From Rhodobacterales bacterium HKCCA1288 (GTDB lineage Bacteria > Pseudomonadota > Alphaproteobacteria > Rhodobacterales > Rhodobacteraceae), in NCBI GenBank assembly GCA_015693905.1, contig CP065161.1:2587001-2651000 (forward strand): DNA of 64,000 nucleotides. Direction: 5' to 3'. Positions 26,572-36,198 of this stretch are shown piece by piece. A program made the translations under genes and the position numbers. Position 1 is the first letter of the stretch; each line of letters starts with the position of its first letter. Under the pieces are notes generated by a model. The model made no database searches, was not told where the DNA came from, and was given only the letters and a program-made list of their open reading frames with translations.

Positions 26572-27411
26572 TTATGCGCTCTTGATGACCTCTGCCAAAT
26601 AGTCGCGCCACCTTGGTCGGGCGATGCCGAAGGCGTTTTGGGTTGTCTCGCAATCAAGACGACTGTTGAGGGGGCGTGTTGCAGGCGTGGGATAATCCCG
26701 TGAGGGGATGGGGGTGATGGTCACCTGATCGCCGCTTTGTGCGAAAATTTCAGCGGCGAAATCGGCCCAAGAGAGATCAGGGGTGCCGCTGAAATGATAA
26801 ATCCCTGCCAAGTCAGGCTGCTTGCGCAGGATATCCCCCATTTGCAGCAGGGCCTCGGCAATGGCGCGCGCAGGCGTGGGGCCGCCAATTTGATCGTTGA
26901 CGATGGATAGCGCCGTGCGGCCCTGCGCCAATCGCACCATGGTTTTGACGAAATTGCCGCCATAGGGAGAAAATACCCAAGAGCAGCGCAATATCGCCGC
27001 CACGCCCCCTGCGGTCAGAACCGCCACCTCGCCTGCCCGTTTGCTGTCTCCATAGACCGAAAGGGGCGCGCAGGGGTGATCTGGCGCAAAGGCTGCATCC
27101 CCTTGCCCGTCAAACACGTAATCGGTCGAGATGTGCAAAAACACCGCCCCGATTTCTGCAGCCGCCTTGGCCATCGCGGCAGGGGCATCGCGGTTTACGG
27201 CAAAGGCGGTTTCAGGGTCGGCCTCAGCCGCATCCACCGCCGTGTAGGCGGCGGCATTGATCACCACCGCAGGTTTATGCGCGAAAATTGCAGCAGCACA
27301 GGCGGCGGGGTTGGTCAAATCAGCACCCGCGCGATCAAGAAAAATCGCGTCAGGCGAAAGATCGGCCAAAGCGCGGGCCACTTGCCCCGTTTTGCCGAAA
27401 ATCAGGATCAT
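26572..27411 (-). CDS. rfbD: dTDP-4-dehydrorhamnose reductase RfbD
   Basis: A 279-residue short-chain reductase with GKTGQVA at the N-terminus, the active-site YxxxK as [18 protein letters not shown] and the C-terminal RPLNSRLDC. It carries out the last step of dTDP-L-rhamnose synthesis with NAD(P)H. It overlaps rfbB by 4 nt. Confidence 0.93.
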   Translation of the reverse strand: MILIFGKTGQVARALADLSPDAIFLDRAGADLTNPAACAAAIFAHKPAVVINAAAYTAVDAAEADPETAFAVNRDAPAAMAKAAAEIGAVFLHISTDYVFDGQGDAAFAPDHPCAPLSVYGDSKRAGEVAVLTAGGVAAILRCSWVFSPYGGNFVKTMVRLAQGRTALSIVNDQIGGPTPARAIAEALLQMGDILRKQPDLAGIYHFSGTPDLSWADFAAEIFAQSGDQVTITPIPSRDYPTPATRPLNSRLDCETTQNAFGIARPRWRDYLAEVIKSA

Positions 27412-28457
27412 GCTTTACGCCCCAAACGCTGGCCCACCCCATCGCGAGATTGCAGCGCGCGCCACCATGCCTCGTTGTCCAGATACCAGCGCACTGTCTG
27501 TTCAAGCCCCGCTTCTAGTGTGGTGTTGGGCCGCCACGACAGTTCGGTCGCAATGCGGGTGGGATCAATCGCATAGCGCGCGTCATGTCCGGGGCGGTCA
27601 GGGACAAAACGGATTTGATCCCGATAGCTGCCTTGCGTTTTGGGGCGCAGACGATCAAGGATATCACAGAGTGTTTCGACCAATTCGAGATTGCTGCGCT
27701 CATTCTCGCCGCCAATGGCATAGCTGCGGCCAATTTGCCCGCGGGTGATGATCAGCAACAGCGCCTCTGCGTGATCCTCGACAAACAGCCAATCGCGCTT
27801 ATGCGCGCCATTCCCGTAGATCGGTAAATCTTTGCCAGAAATCGCGTTGATGATGATCACGGGGATCAGTTTTTCAGGGAAATGAAAGGGGCCGTAATTG
27901 TTGGAACAATTACTCAGCACCACTGGCAAACCATAGGTTTCGTGCCATGCACGCACCAGATGGTCGGAGCTGGCCTTTGACGCGGAATAGGGGCTGCGCG
28001 GGTCATAGGCGGTGGTTTCCGTGAATTTCACGCGTGGATCATCGGGCAAGCTGCCAAAGACCTCATCCGTGCTGATGTGATGGAAGCGAAAGGTTTCGGG
28101 TCGCCCTTCCGCGTCCCAATAATGGCGCGCGGCTTCTAGCAGATTGAAGGTGCCAAGGATGTTGGTTTCAATAAAGGTGGCGGGGCCATCAATGCTGCGA
28201 TCTACATGGCTTTCTGCGGCCAGATGCATCACGGCATCTGGGCGATATTCGGCCAAAATTTTATCAAGTGCCGCGCGGTCGCGGATATCCGCCTGCACAA
28301 AGCGATAGCGGGGGTTGTCGGCCACGGGCGCGAGATTGTCGAGGCAAGCCGCATAGGTCAGCGCGTCAAGGTTGAGCACCTCATGCCCTTGTGCAATGGC
28401 CAAGCGCACCACTGCCGATCCAATAAACCCCGCCCCGCCTGTAACCACCAATCGCAT
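27408..28457 (-). CDS. rfbB: dTDP-glucose 4,6-dehydratase RfbB
   Basis: A 349-residue SDR enzyme with [23 protein letters not shown], the catalytic [16 protein letters not shown] and [17 protein letters not shown]. It turns dTDP-glucose into the 4-keto-6-deoxy sugar used for rhamnose. Length and motifs are standard. It overlaps rfbC by one base and rfbD by four. Confidence 0.95.
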   Translation of the reverse strand: MRLVVTGGAGFIGSAVVRLAIAQGHEVLNLDALTYAACLDNLAPVADNPRYRFVQADIRDRAALDKILAEYRPDAVMHLAAESHVDRSIDGPATFIETNILGTFNLLEAARHYWDAEGRPETFRFHHISTDEVFGSLPDDPRVKFTETTAYDPRSPYSASKASSDHLVRAWHETYGLPVVLSNCSNNYGPFHFPEKLIPVIIINAISGKDLPIYGNGAHKRDWLFVEDHAEALLLIITRGQIGRSYAIGGENERSNLELVETLCDILDRLRPKTQGSYRDQIRFVPDRPGHDARYAIDPTRIATELSWRPNTTLEAGLEQTVRWYLDNEAWWRALQSRDGVGQRLGRKA

Positions 28458-29020
28458 CAGTCTGCCCCCCCGTGAAATGGGCTGTCTAAATCTGACAGGG
28501 GCAGGGCGGCGCGGTCTTTTTCAGACAACACCGCATCTGCCAAATCCAAGGGCCATTCAATCTCGCAGGATTGCCAATGCACCGCCCCCTCATGGTCGGG
28601 CGCATAGGGTGCGGTGCATTTATAGATGATTTCGGTGTCAGGGGTCAGCGTCATGAACCCATGCGCAAAGCCCTCGGGTATCCAGAGCTGTTTGCCATTC
28701 TCAAAGCTTAATTCGACCCCGAACCAGTTTCCATAAGTCGGGGAGGTGCGTCTGATATCCACGGCAACATCAAACAGAGCGCCGCGCCCGCAGCGCACAA
28801 GTTTGCCCTGAGCAAAAGGGGGCGCTTGGAAATGCAGGCCGCGCACCGTGCCGCGTGCGGCAGAGAAAGAGTGATTGTCTTGCACGAAGGCAGGCAAATT
28901 TACCCCGTGATCTACAAGGGTGGCCGGGTTCCATGTCTCGCAGAAAAAGCCGCGCGCATCGCCAAAGCGGCGCGGTGTTATGACCAAAAGTCCCGCGAGG
29001 GGGGATGTCTCTATCTGCAT
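28457..29020 (-). CDS. rfbC: dTDP-4-dehydrorhamnose 3,5-epimerase RfbC
   Basis: A 187-residue cupin-fold epimerase with [13 protein letters not shown], the catalytic His in [26 protein letters not shown] and [11 protein letters not shown] 29020 is preferred, as the protein then begins MQIETSPL like its relatives and GAGGC lies upstream; an ATG at 29038 would add six residues. First gene of the rfbCBD unit; rfbA (the thymidylyltransferase) is not in this window. Confidence 0.93.
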   Translation of the reverse strand: MQIETSPLAGLLVITPRRFGDARGFFCETWNPATLVDHGVNLPAFVQDNHSFSAARGTVRGLHFQAPPFAQGKLVRCGRGALFDVAVDIRRTSPTYGNWFGVELSFENGKQLWIPEGFAHGFMTLTPDTEIIYKCTAPYAPDHEGAVHWQSCEIEWPLDLADAVLSEKDRAALPLSDLDSPFHGGAD

Positions 29021-29197
29021 GATGCTGCCTCGGGCCAATTCCCTTTGGCTATATATCGGCCCGCGCCCCCTGACAAGAAACCCCGCCCTTAGGCCCCCCT
29101 GATTGTTTCATGGGTTTGTTACCTTTTTGTTGCGTGGCCGTAACGCAGATGGGGCAGGTGGGGCGGCGTAGTCTGTTTTACCTGAGGGGGATACCTG

Positions 29198-31351
29198 ATG
29201 AAGCTGCGCATGCTTTTGGCCACAACAGGCCTTGCTTTGCTTGCAGGGCCTGCACTGGCCCAAGATATGAATTTTAACCGCATCGCGTCTTTTCCAGTTG
29301 CCGCGAATACGCCCGATGCCGAAGAAACCTCGGCCGAGATTATCGCGGCCACGGGCGATGGCATGACATTGGTCTATTCCGATAGCCCTGCAGGTGTGAT
29401 CGGTTTTGTCGACATCACCGATCCTGCGAACCCTGTTGCCGCAGGCGTATTCGCGCTGCCAAGTGGCGAGCCAACAGCCGTATCCGCGCTTGGAAACACG
29501 GTGTTTGTCGCGGAAAACACATCGGAAAGCTATACCAGCCCGTCAGGCGTTTTGCATGCGATTGATGCAGGGAGCCGTGACGTTCTCGCCTCTTGTGATC
29601 TGGGCGGGCAGCCCGACAGCACGGCTGTTGCCCCCGATGGCAGCTTCATCACTGTTGCGATTGAGAACGAACGTGACGAGGATCTAGGCGATGGCCGCGT
29701 GCCGCAAATGCCTGCGGGTCATTTGGTGATCCAACCCTTGGGCGAAAATGGCGCGATGGATTGCGCGGCGCAGATCCGTGTTGATCTGACAGGCCTTGCT
29801 GATATTGCCCCAGAAGACCCTGAACCAGAATTCGTTGATGTGAACGCCAATGGCGACATCGTTGTGACGATGCAGGAAAACAATCACATGGTTGTGGTTT
29901 CTGCTGCAGGTGAGGTGCTCAGCCATTTCTCGGCGGGTGAGGTGACGCTGAACGGTGTGGACACCGAGGAAGAAGGCGCGCTGATCTTTGATCAGACCAT
30001 CACAGTCCCGCGCGAGCCTGATGGGGTGCAGTGGATCGATACAGACCATTTCGCGATCGCAAATGAAGGCGATATGGATGGTGGCAGCCGCGGCTTTACC
30101 GTGTTCAACCGCGATGGCACCGAAGTTTTTGAGGCAGGCACGGCTTTTGAATACGCGATTGTGGAAATCGGCCATTACCCCGAAGAGCGCTCTGGCAACA
30201 AAGGTGTCGAGCCCGAAGGGATGGAATTTGCAACATTTGGCGGCGTGCCAATGATGTTCCTCTTGTCCGAACGTTCCTCTATCGTGGGCGTCTATGATAT
30301 GTCGAACCCTGCTCAGCCTGCATTGGCACAGCTTCTGCCCTCTGGCATTTCCCCTGAGGGTGCGATTGCGATCCCCTCGCGCAATATTTTGGCCACGGCC
30401 AATGAATATGACGCGCGGGGTGATAGCGGCGCGCCTGCCCATGTAATGATCTATGAATATCAAAACGCCCCCGCCGTATATCCGCATCTGACGAGCGCAG
30501 GTATGGATGAGTTGACAGGGTGGGGTGCGATCTCGGGGCAGGTCATGGCTGAAGATGGCACGCTCTATGCGGTGTCTGACAGCTTCTATGCCATGCAGCC
30601 AACCATCTTCCACATCGATGTTAGCCAAACCCCTGCGCGCATTGTCGATGCAATTCGCGTCACCCGCGAGGGTCAGCCTGCGCAGTTGATGGATATGGAA
30701 GGCATTGCACTTGATGGTGAGGGCGGTTTCTGGGTTGCCTCAGAAGGGCGCAGCGACCGCTTGGTGCCGCACGCGATCTATCACATTGGGGCCGATGGCG
30801 CGATTGAGGATTACATCGCCCTGCCAAATGAATTGCTGGCCGTGGAACAGCGTTTCGGGTTTGAGGGGATCACCCTTGTTGACGATATGCTGTATATGGC
30901 CGTGCAGCGTGAATGGCGCGATGATCCTGAAAACCATGTTAAGGTTCTGGGCTATAACCTCGAAACCGAAGCGTGGAGCGTGGCGCATTACCCGCTGACC
31001 GAAGCATCTACGGGTTGGGTGGGTCTCTCGGAAATCGTTGCGCATGGTGACGACCTCTATTTCATCGAGCGTGACAATCAACTGGGTGACGCAGCGGTGA
31101 CCAAGCTGATCACCCGCGTCTCAATGGATCAGATGGCGGGGATGGTCGCGCTGGGCGAAACGCCACCCGTTCTGACCAAAGAGATTGTTGTCGATCTGCT
31201 GCCTTACCTGACCTCGACAGGCGGCTTTGTCTTGGACAAGGTCGAAGGTCTTGCAATCGCTGAAGATGGCACAATGTGGGTGTCCACCGACAATGATGGT
31301 GTGGACGACCATTCTGGCGAAACGATGCTGTTCGCGATCTCGGCGCAGTAA
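29198..31351 (+). CDS. Secreted two-domain beta-propeller protein, phytase-like esterase family
   Basis: A 717-residue exported protein with a signal peptide ending at ALAQD (residue 22). Residues about 25-440 look like an LVIVD/choice-of-anchor-I type propeller with repeated acidic loops. Residues about 445-717 match the esterase-like phytase-family domain (GWGAISGQVMAEDGTLY, MDMEGIALDGEGGFWVASEG, FGFEGITLV, KVEGLAIAEDG). The fold binds calcium and may act on phosphoesters. Many marine alphaproteobacteria carry this architecture; the substrate is not known. Single-gene unit with its own terminator. Confidence 0.8.
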   Translation: MKLRMLLATTGLALLAGPALAQDMNFNRIASFPVAANTPDAEETSAEIIAATGDGMTLVYSDSPAGVIGFVDITDPANPVAAGVFALPSGEPTAVSALGNTVFVAENTSESYTSPSGVLHAIDAGSRDVLASCDLGGQPDSTAVAPDGSFITVAIENERDEDLGDGRVPQMPAGHLVIQPLGENGAMDCAAQIRVDLTGLADIAPEDPEPEFVDVNANGDIVVTMQENNHMVVVSAAGEVLSHFSAGEVTLNGVDTEEEGALIFDQTITVPREPDGVQWIDTDHFAIANEGDMDGGSRGFTVFNRDGTEVFEAGTAFEYAIVEIGHYPEERSGNKGVEPEGMEFATFGGVPMMFLLSERSSIVGVYDMSNPAQPALAQLLPSGISPEGAIAIPSRNILATANEYDARGDSGAPAHVMIYEYQNAPAVYPHLTSAGMDELTGWGAISGQVMAEDGTLYAVSDSFYAMQPTIFHIDVSQTPARIVDAIRVTREGQPAQLMDMEGIALDGEGGFWVASEGRSDRLVPHAIYHIGADGAIEDYIALPNELLAVEQRFGFEGITLVDDMLYMAVQREWRDDPENHVKVLGYNLETEAWSVAHYPLTEASTGWVGLSEIVAHGDDLYFIERDNQLGDAAVTKLITRVSMDQMAGMVALGETPPVLTKEIVVDLLPYLTSTGGFVLDKVEGLAIAEDGTMWVSTDNDGVDDHSGETMLFAISAQ

Positions 31352-31380
31352 CCATCGGTGGTTTGACTGAGCGAAAAACG

Positions 31381-31409
31381 CCCCTCGCAAAGTGATTTGC
31401 GGGGGGTTT
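31381..31409 (+). terminator. Rho-independent terminator after the phytase-like gene
   Basis: CCCCTCGCAAA and TTTGCGGGGG pair over 11 bp (one G-T wobble) around GTGA, followed by TTTC. It lies 29 nt after the stop and abuts the convergent gene that ends at 31411. Confidence 0.8.
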
Positions 31410-31410
31410 C

Positions 31411-32094
31411 TTATGCCAGATTGTGGCTTTCGATATGATGAAACTGCCCTGTCTCATCCTCGCCCATAAGGGCCAATGAGGCGACCTCAAAAGGCTGGGG
31501 GATCACAGGCGCGAAATGCGCATGTAGACGGGACACCAGATCATTGGCCTCGGATTGTGGCAGGCGGCCTGACAAGGTCAGATGAAAGCGGAATTCCTCC
31601 ATCACATAGGGATAGCCCCATGCGACCAACATCTCTTCTTGGCGGGGGGTAAGGTTGGCTGATCTACGCTTGGCCAATTCCGCCTCGGATGCAGGCGCGC
31701 GAAACGGATCCAACCCTTTGACCATCGTTGCGGCCAGTTCTTGGAGCGCGGGATTATGACTTGCTGGGACAGCGGCGACAAAGCCCCCCAAACGGCGGAT
31801 TTCCAAAACGGGGATTTCAACCCGCGATGTTGTTTGGCACAATTCCCGGAACCTTGCCGCAAGGTCATGGGCGCTTTGACCCTTGGCCAGTTTGAAAGGT
31901 GGCTTGATCGTTGCGTGAAACCCGTATTTGCGGGGGGTGTCGGTGATTTGTGCGATGGGCCGCGATAGGCCCGCAAGCTCGGGATGCGTGCGCACAGCGC
32001 CTTGGCGGCTGCACCAGCCCAACCAATCCGCGCCAAGGCGATAAAACCCGCCATCGGGCAGAAAATATACCGCATATCGGCTATAGTCGGACAT
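31411..32094 (-). CDS. DUF1045 protein, 2H phosphoesterase fold
   Basis: A 227-residue protein with the two HxT motifs of the 2H phosphoesterase superfamily: HATIKPPF and HLTLSG, plus the N-terminal SRYAVYFLP typical of DUF1045. Relatives often lie in phosphonate (phn) clusters, where one class acts on cyclic ribose phosphates, but no phn gene is near here. ATG 32094 has AAGGGGGG 7 nt upstream; an upstream start at 32151 is unlikely. Confidence 0.82.
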   Translation of the reverse strand: MSDYSRYAVYFLPDGGFYRLGADWLGWCSRQGAVRTHPELAGLSRPIAQITDTPRKYGFHATIKPPFKLAKGQSAHDLAARFRELCQTTSRVEIPVLEIRRLGGFVAAVPASHNPALQELAATMVKGLDPFRAPASEAELAKRRSANLTPRQEEMLVAWGYPYVMEEFRFHLTLSGRLPQSEANDLVSRLHAHFAPVIPQPFEVASLALMGEDETGQFHHIESHNLA

Positions 32095-32331
32095 TCTGCG
32101 TCCCCCCTTTTGGCTTGGGGTCGGCCTAGGTTCTGCGTCTTGATTTGGCAATGATTAATTAACCAATAAGGTCTATCCTTTGGTTGTGGCAGATGGTGGA
32201 CAACGCCCCCCTTTGGGTCGCTGCCCCAAACACCGCTGCCCTTGGCCGAGTTTCACTTACCCGAACGGGGGATCGGTCGCACATATCATGGTTTAATCCC
32301 GCTCCTTCGCTCGCATAGCAAAGGATAGATT

Positions 32332-32595
32332 ATGGATATTTTCCATGGACGCGCGTTAAGCCCTGCAGGCCCCGCCACCGATATTATGCCCGTAACGCCC
32401 AATGATGCGGCTGATCTTGCGATCACCGCTTCGGCGCTTTTCATTGAAATTGGGGGCATCATTGAAATTGTCACCGTGCGCGGTGAGACGCGCAGTGTGA
32501 CAGTTGGGGATATGATGCTGCTGCCTGTTGGCGTGCGCCGCGTTCTGGCAACGGGCACAACGGCACAGGGTATCCATGCCCTTGTGGTGGCCTGA
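32332..32595 (+). CDS. ghsA: GTA head-spike base protein (RCAP_rcc01079/GhsA family)
   Basis: An 87-residue protein that resembles the small spike base protein of the Rhodobacter capsulatus gene transfer agent: a compact beta-rich sequence with ITASALFIEIGGIIEIVTVRG and VGDMMLLPVGVRRVLATGT. In R. capsulatus GhsA and GhsB form head spikes on RcGTA that bind the cell capsule and are encoded away from the main GTA cluster. Here too it stands alone with its partner. AAGGA lies 6 nt before ATG 32332. Confidence 0.72.
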   Translation: MDIFHGRALSPAGPATDIMPVTPNDAADLAITASALFIEIGGIIEIVTVRGETRSVTVGDMMLLPVGVRRVLATGTTAQGIHALVVA

Positions 32596-33812
32596 TGATG
32601 GCATTGCAATTAGACGTTTCCCTGACCAGCGCGGCGTTTCGACGTCGCGTTTTGCCATGGTGGTTGGTCTATCGGTCTGTTGACGGACGGATGCCTGACT
32701 TGATCCTTGATTATACAAATGATGCATATGGCTTGGGCGGTCAAAAGATTGCCCAACCCATAGCGCAGGCGCGGCTTGGCCCATCTGTGGTTGATGGGCG
32801 GGCGGCTGGGCTGTTGGTTGAGCCACAGCGGAGCAATCTTGTGGCGCGCTCTGTCGCGCGGCCGACATGGGGGCCCGTGGGCCCTGTGACCTTGACCGCT
32901 CTTGATGAAGCGCGCGCAGGGGTGTTTCCAGGGCTGCTGATCACCTCTGGCGGGGCAAGTTGGCATCGCGCGGCCCCAGGCAATATGACCTTCGAGGCTG
33001 GGCAATCCTATGCCATGACCCTTTGGTATGGGCAGCCCTCAGCCGCAATGATGAAGGCCACGCTTTATAGCACCGCCACCACCCCACCAAGCAATCTTGA
33101 GTTGCAAGGCGCGGCGGGTCAGTTGGCTGCTGTGGTGCAAAACGGGGGGCAGATCACAGATATTCGTAACGATCAGATTACCGATGGCCTCTATCGCATG
33201 CGCTGCCGCTTTTCTCTGAGCCAGACTGTGACCACAACATGGGGCTTTGGGTCTGGCACCGCCACGGCGGGGGAGAGCGTGACAATCTATGGTTTGCAAA
33301 TCGAGGAAGGCGCGGATGCCACAGGCTATATCCTCAGCGATGGTGTCGCCGTTTCGCGGGGTGCGGATCGGTATACACTCGCGGCAACGGGGTGGGGCGG
33401 TCTCGAGGGGGGCACGCTTGCCCTGCGCGCCACGCCCATGGGGGCGGGCGCTGCGGTCTTTGCCTCTGTCACAGACCTGTCTGGGGAAAAGATCACCGCC
33501 TTGTGCCGCGCTGATGGCGAAATTGTCCTGCGGTATGGTGCGCTGGGCAGCGTGGAGGAGATGCCAACGGGCATGAACGCGCTCAGGGATCAGGCGGTGG
33601 CAATTGCGCTGTCATGGAGTGGCACGGCTCTGCGCCTAACGCTGGGCGGGTCGCCCGTTCAGACCGCTGCACCCATTGCATTTGGGGCGCTCTCGGAATT
33701 ACGCCTCTATGATGATGATATCATCGCCGCGCCTGCGCCTGTGCAAATTGGGCGTCTGTTGCATTATCCAATGCCCGTATCGGACGCTGCCTTGCAGGCC
33801 CTGTCTTCATGA
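32595..33812 (+). CDS. ghsB: GTA head-spike fibre-like protein (GhsB-like)
   Basis: A 405-residue beta-rich phage-fibre-like protein directly after ghsA (TGATG overlap). The N-terminus contains DLILDYTNDAYGLGGQKI; the middle (about 110-245) and the C-terminal part (about 255-390) resemble jelly-roll carbohydrate-binding modules, as in tail-fibre receptor binders (IYGLQIEEGADATGYILSDG is a common phage fibre motif). By position it matches GhsB, the capsule-binding spike. Spike specificity tends to vary, so sequence identity to known GhsB may be low outside the N-terminus. Confidence 0.65.
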   Translation: MMALQLDVSLTSAAFRRRVLPWWLVYRSVDGRMPDLILDYTNDAYGLGGQKIAQPIAQARLGPSVVDGRAAGLLVEPQRSNLVARSVARPTWGPVGPVTLTALDEARAGVFPGLLITSGGASWHRAAPGNMTFEAGQSYAMTLWYGQPSAAMMKATLYSTATTPPSNLELQGAAGQLAAVVQNGGQITDIRNDQITDGLYRMRCRFSLSQTVTTTWGFGSGTATAGESVTIYGLQIEEGADATGYILSDGVAVSRGADRYTLAATGWGGLEGGTLALRATPMGAGAAVFASVTDLSGEKITALCRADGEIVLRYGALGSVEEMPTGMNALRDQAVAIALSWSGTALRLTLGGSPVQTAAPIAFGALSELRLYDDDIIAAPAPVQIGRLLHYPMPVSDAALQALSS

Positions 33813-35003
33813 ATGGGCGGCCTTTGCCTGTTTGCAGGCAAGGGCCGCCTCATAGCAGTGCATCATCAATTCAAGGTTCTGTGCAGCGGTAAATCTTGCG
33901 TCAAATTGGGCGCGCGCCGCATGACTGAGCCGCGACCAATCCATGGCCTCGAATTGTAAGACAGCGTTTGCCAAAGCTTCACCCTTGAGCGGGTTAAACG
34001 AAAATGTGGCGAATTCTTGCGGCAATAACTCGCCCGCCACGCCGATATTGCTTGCAAGAACGGGGGTTCCCTTCGCAAGCGCCTCAAGTAAGATCATTGG
34101 GCAGCCCTCATACCATTTTGACGGAAAGAGCAGCGCGCGTGCACGACCAAGGATCTCTTGGGTTTGCGCATAGGGCAGGGCGCCATGAAGGCGGATATGG
34201 GGGGCTGCATGCGCGGCACACCATTCGGCCTCTGGCCCGTTGCCGATGATGTTTAGCGGATGATGCGGCATCTTATTCCATGCCGCAATCAAGCGCGCGA
34301 TGCCTTTTTCTTGCGAGAGCCTGCCAATAAAAACATAGCCCATATCACGGGCATCTTTAGGCACGGTTGGCACGGGGCAGTGGGGCAGGAAGTTCGGCTT
34401 CACGAAGAGGTTCTCTTCAGGCAGCCCGCCTTTGACAAACAGCGTTTTGCCAAATTCCGTGAGCGCAATGAAACGATCAACCGACCTGATCCATTCAGGA
34501 TTGTCTGTCGCAGCGCCGATCATCCGATTGACCGCCAAACTGCCCAGATACGACCCGCGATAGCATTTGTGTCTGATTGCGGGCAGACGGCTTGGGCCGA
34601 GGCACTCCTCGCAAATCTTTCCACCCCGCATCAAAAGGGCCGAGGCACAGAGCAAGCGGTAATTGTGCAAGCTTTGCACAACCGCAGCCCCTGATCTTGC
34701 CGCTGCAACATGGGCGGCAGGTGTAAGGCGCGGGAAGAAGTTATGAATATGCACAATATCAGGCCGCAATGTTCGGCACATTTGCAGCACCCGCTGATAT
34801 TGGGCCTGCGACCCTGAAATGGCATAGGCCGTTCGCACTCTGTCGAATGGGCTGGTGATGTCATCATTGCTGATTTGGTCGAGAACCACCTCGTGCCCCG
34901 CGTCATGCAACAGGTTGTGTTCATGCCTCACCACAACATCTTCGCCGCCCTTTTGTTGATAGCTGTTGTGTAAAATCAGGATTTTCGTTGTTGCGCGGCG
35001 CAT
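33807..35003 (-). CDS. Glycosyltransferase family 4 (GT-B) protein
   Basis: A 398-residue GT-B enzyme. The N-terminal domain begins ILILHNSYQQKGGEDVVVR and the C-terminal domain has FIGRLSQEKGIARLI, the GT4 loop FPSKWYEGCPMILLEALAKGTPVLAS with the EX7E-type catalytic acid pair. A Cys cluster lies around residues 130-150 (CEECLGPSRLPAIRHKCYRGS), a pattern seen in several exopolysaccharide GT4 proteins. First gene of the polysaccharide region, convergent with ghsB and divergent from the next transferase. Donor and acceptor sugars are unknown. Confidence 0.88.
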   Translation of the reverse strand: MRRATTKILILHNSYQQKGGEDVVVRHEHNLLHDAGHEVVLDQISNDDITSPFDRVRTAYAISGSQAQYQRVLQMCRTLRPDIVHIHNFFPRLTPAAHVAAARSGAAVVQSLHNYRLLCASALLMRGGKICEECLGPSRLPAIRHKCYRGSYLGSLAVNRMIGAATDNPEWIRSVDRFIALTEFGKTLFVKGGLPEENLFVKPNFLPHCPVPTVPKDARDMGYVFIGRLSQEKGIARLIAAWNKMPHHPLNIIGNGPEAEWCAAHAAPHIRLHGALPYAQTQEILGRARALLFPSKWYEGCPMILLEALAKGTPVLASNIGVAGELLPQEFATFSFNPLKGEALANAVLQFEAMDWSRLSHAARAQFDARFTAAQNLELMMHCYEAALACKQAKAAHS

Positions 35004-35063
35004 TGCGACCTATGGTCGAAAGTTGGAAGGGGTTCCAAAACTATCTGATTGTATTGGCCATTC

Positions 35064-36188
35064 ATGTCAAATTTTGAAAGACGATCTGTCGTCTTTTTTA
35101 CACTTGTGTTGACGCATTACCGCGTGGCCTTTCACAGGGCGCTGCGCGCGCATCTGGCTGCGCGGGGTGTGTGCTATGATCTGGTCTACAGCCCCGCCAC
35201 AGGGCCAGAGGCGCAAAAAGCGGATGTTGTTGATCTGGAATGGGCCAGATGTCAGCCTGCATGGTCTATGCCCTTTGTGCCGGCTTTGCGCTATCAATCC
35301 CTGTGGCACTGGCGCAAGGCAGGTTTGGTCATTGTGGGCCAAGAGAACCGAAACCTAACCGCCTATGCGGCCATTTTGGGCGCGCGGCTGTTTGGGTATC
35401 GCGTGGCTTATTTCGGGCATGGGCGAAACTTCCAAGCCAAAAACCCAAATAGCCTGGCCGAACGATGGAAGCGGTTCTGGGCCACCAAGGTGGATTGGTG
35501 GTTCACCTATACTAATGGCTGCGCTGATTTGATTGCGGGCTATGGTTTCCCGCGCGCCAAAATCACCGTGTTCAACAATGCCATTGACCTGTCGCAAATT
35601 GCGGAGGAACGCGCCGCGTTAGATCCCGCGAAAATCATCGCGCTGCGGGCGCGCCTTTGCCACGGCAGCGAGAATGTCGCGGTCTTTGTGGGGGGACTCT
35701 ATGCGCAGAAAAGATTGTCGTTCTTGATCCACGCGCTTGATCTTTTGCGCTGGGATATTCCTGATTTGCAAGTCTTATTCATCGGTGCGGGGCCAGAGGC
35801 GCATATCATTCAAGAGGCCGCCGAGACGCGCGATTGGTTGCACGCCCTTGGCCCAAAATTCGGGGCCGAAAAAACCCTTTATGTCAGCCTTGGAAAGGTT
35901 TGGCTGATGCCGGGTTTGGTGGGTCTGGGGGTTTTGGACAGTTTCGCCTACGAAACCCCGATGGTCACCACCCAATTGCCGTATCACAGCCCCGAGATTG
36001 ATTATCTGCAAGATGGGGTCAATGGCGTGATCGTCAGGGACAGCGATAACCCGCAGGCCTATGCCGATGCCGTGCATCGTGTCTTGAGTGATCTGCAATA
36101 TCGCGACACCCTGATCCAAGGCGCCGCATCGCCCGCCACAAATATTCCATCGAGGACATGTCCCGCCGCTTTGCCGAAGGTGTTCTGA
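35064..36188 (+). CDS. Glycosyltransferase (GT-B) with a 3'-terminal frameshift
   Basis: The open frame gives 374 residues of a GT4-like transferase (VVFFTLVLTHYRVAFHRAL, FVGGLYAQKRLSFLIHAL, LDSFAYETPMVTTQLPYHSP). Near 36120-36126 the frame goes wrong: the last 21 residues (from ASPATN) look non-native, whereas the +2-shifted frame reads RIARHKYSIEDMSRRFAEG and ends at TGA 36200-36202, overlapping the flippase start by ATGA like other genes here. So one base seems to be missing near 36123-36125, by mutation or sequencing error. ATG 35064 is preferred to TTG 35049. Confidence 0.8.
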   Translation: MSNFERRSVVFFTLVLTHYRVAFHRALRAHLAARGVCYDLVYSPATGPEAQKADVVDLEWARCQPAWSMPFVPALRYQSLWHWRKAGLVIVGQENRNLTAYAAILGARLFGYRVAYFGHGRNFQAKNPNSLAERWKRFWATKVDWWFTYTNGCADLIAGYGFPRAKITVFNNAIDLSQIAEERAALDPAKIIALRARLCHGSENVAVFVGGLYAQKRLSFLIHALDLLRWDIPDLQVLFIGAGPEAHIIQEAAETRDWLHALGPKFGAEKTLYVSLGKVWLMPGLVGLGVLDSFAYETPMVTTQLPYHSPEIDYLQDGVNGVIVRDSDNPQAYADAVHRVLSDLQYRDTLIQGAASPATNIPSRTCPAALPKVF

Positions 36189-36198
36189 GGGCCATGAA

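Noticed and set aside
29684-30628. 314-codon minus-strand open frame
   Set aside because: Fully inside the phytase-like gene on the other strand; composition typical of a shadow frame.
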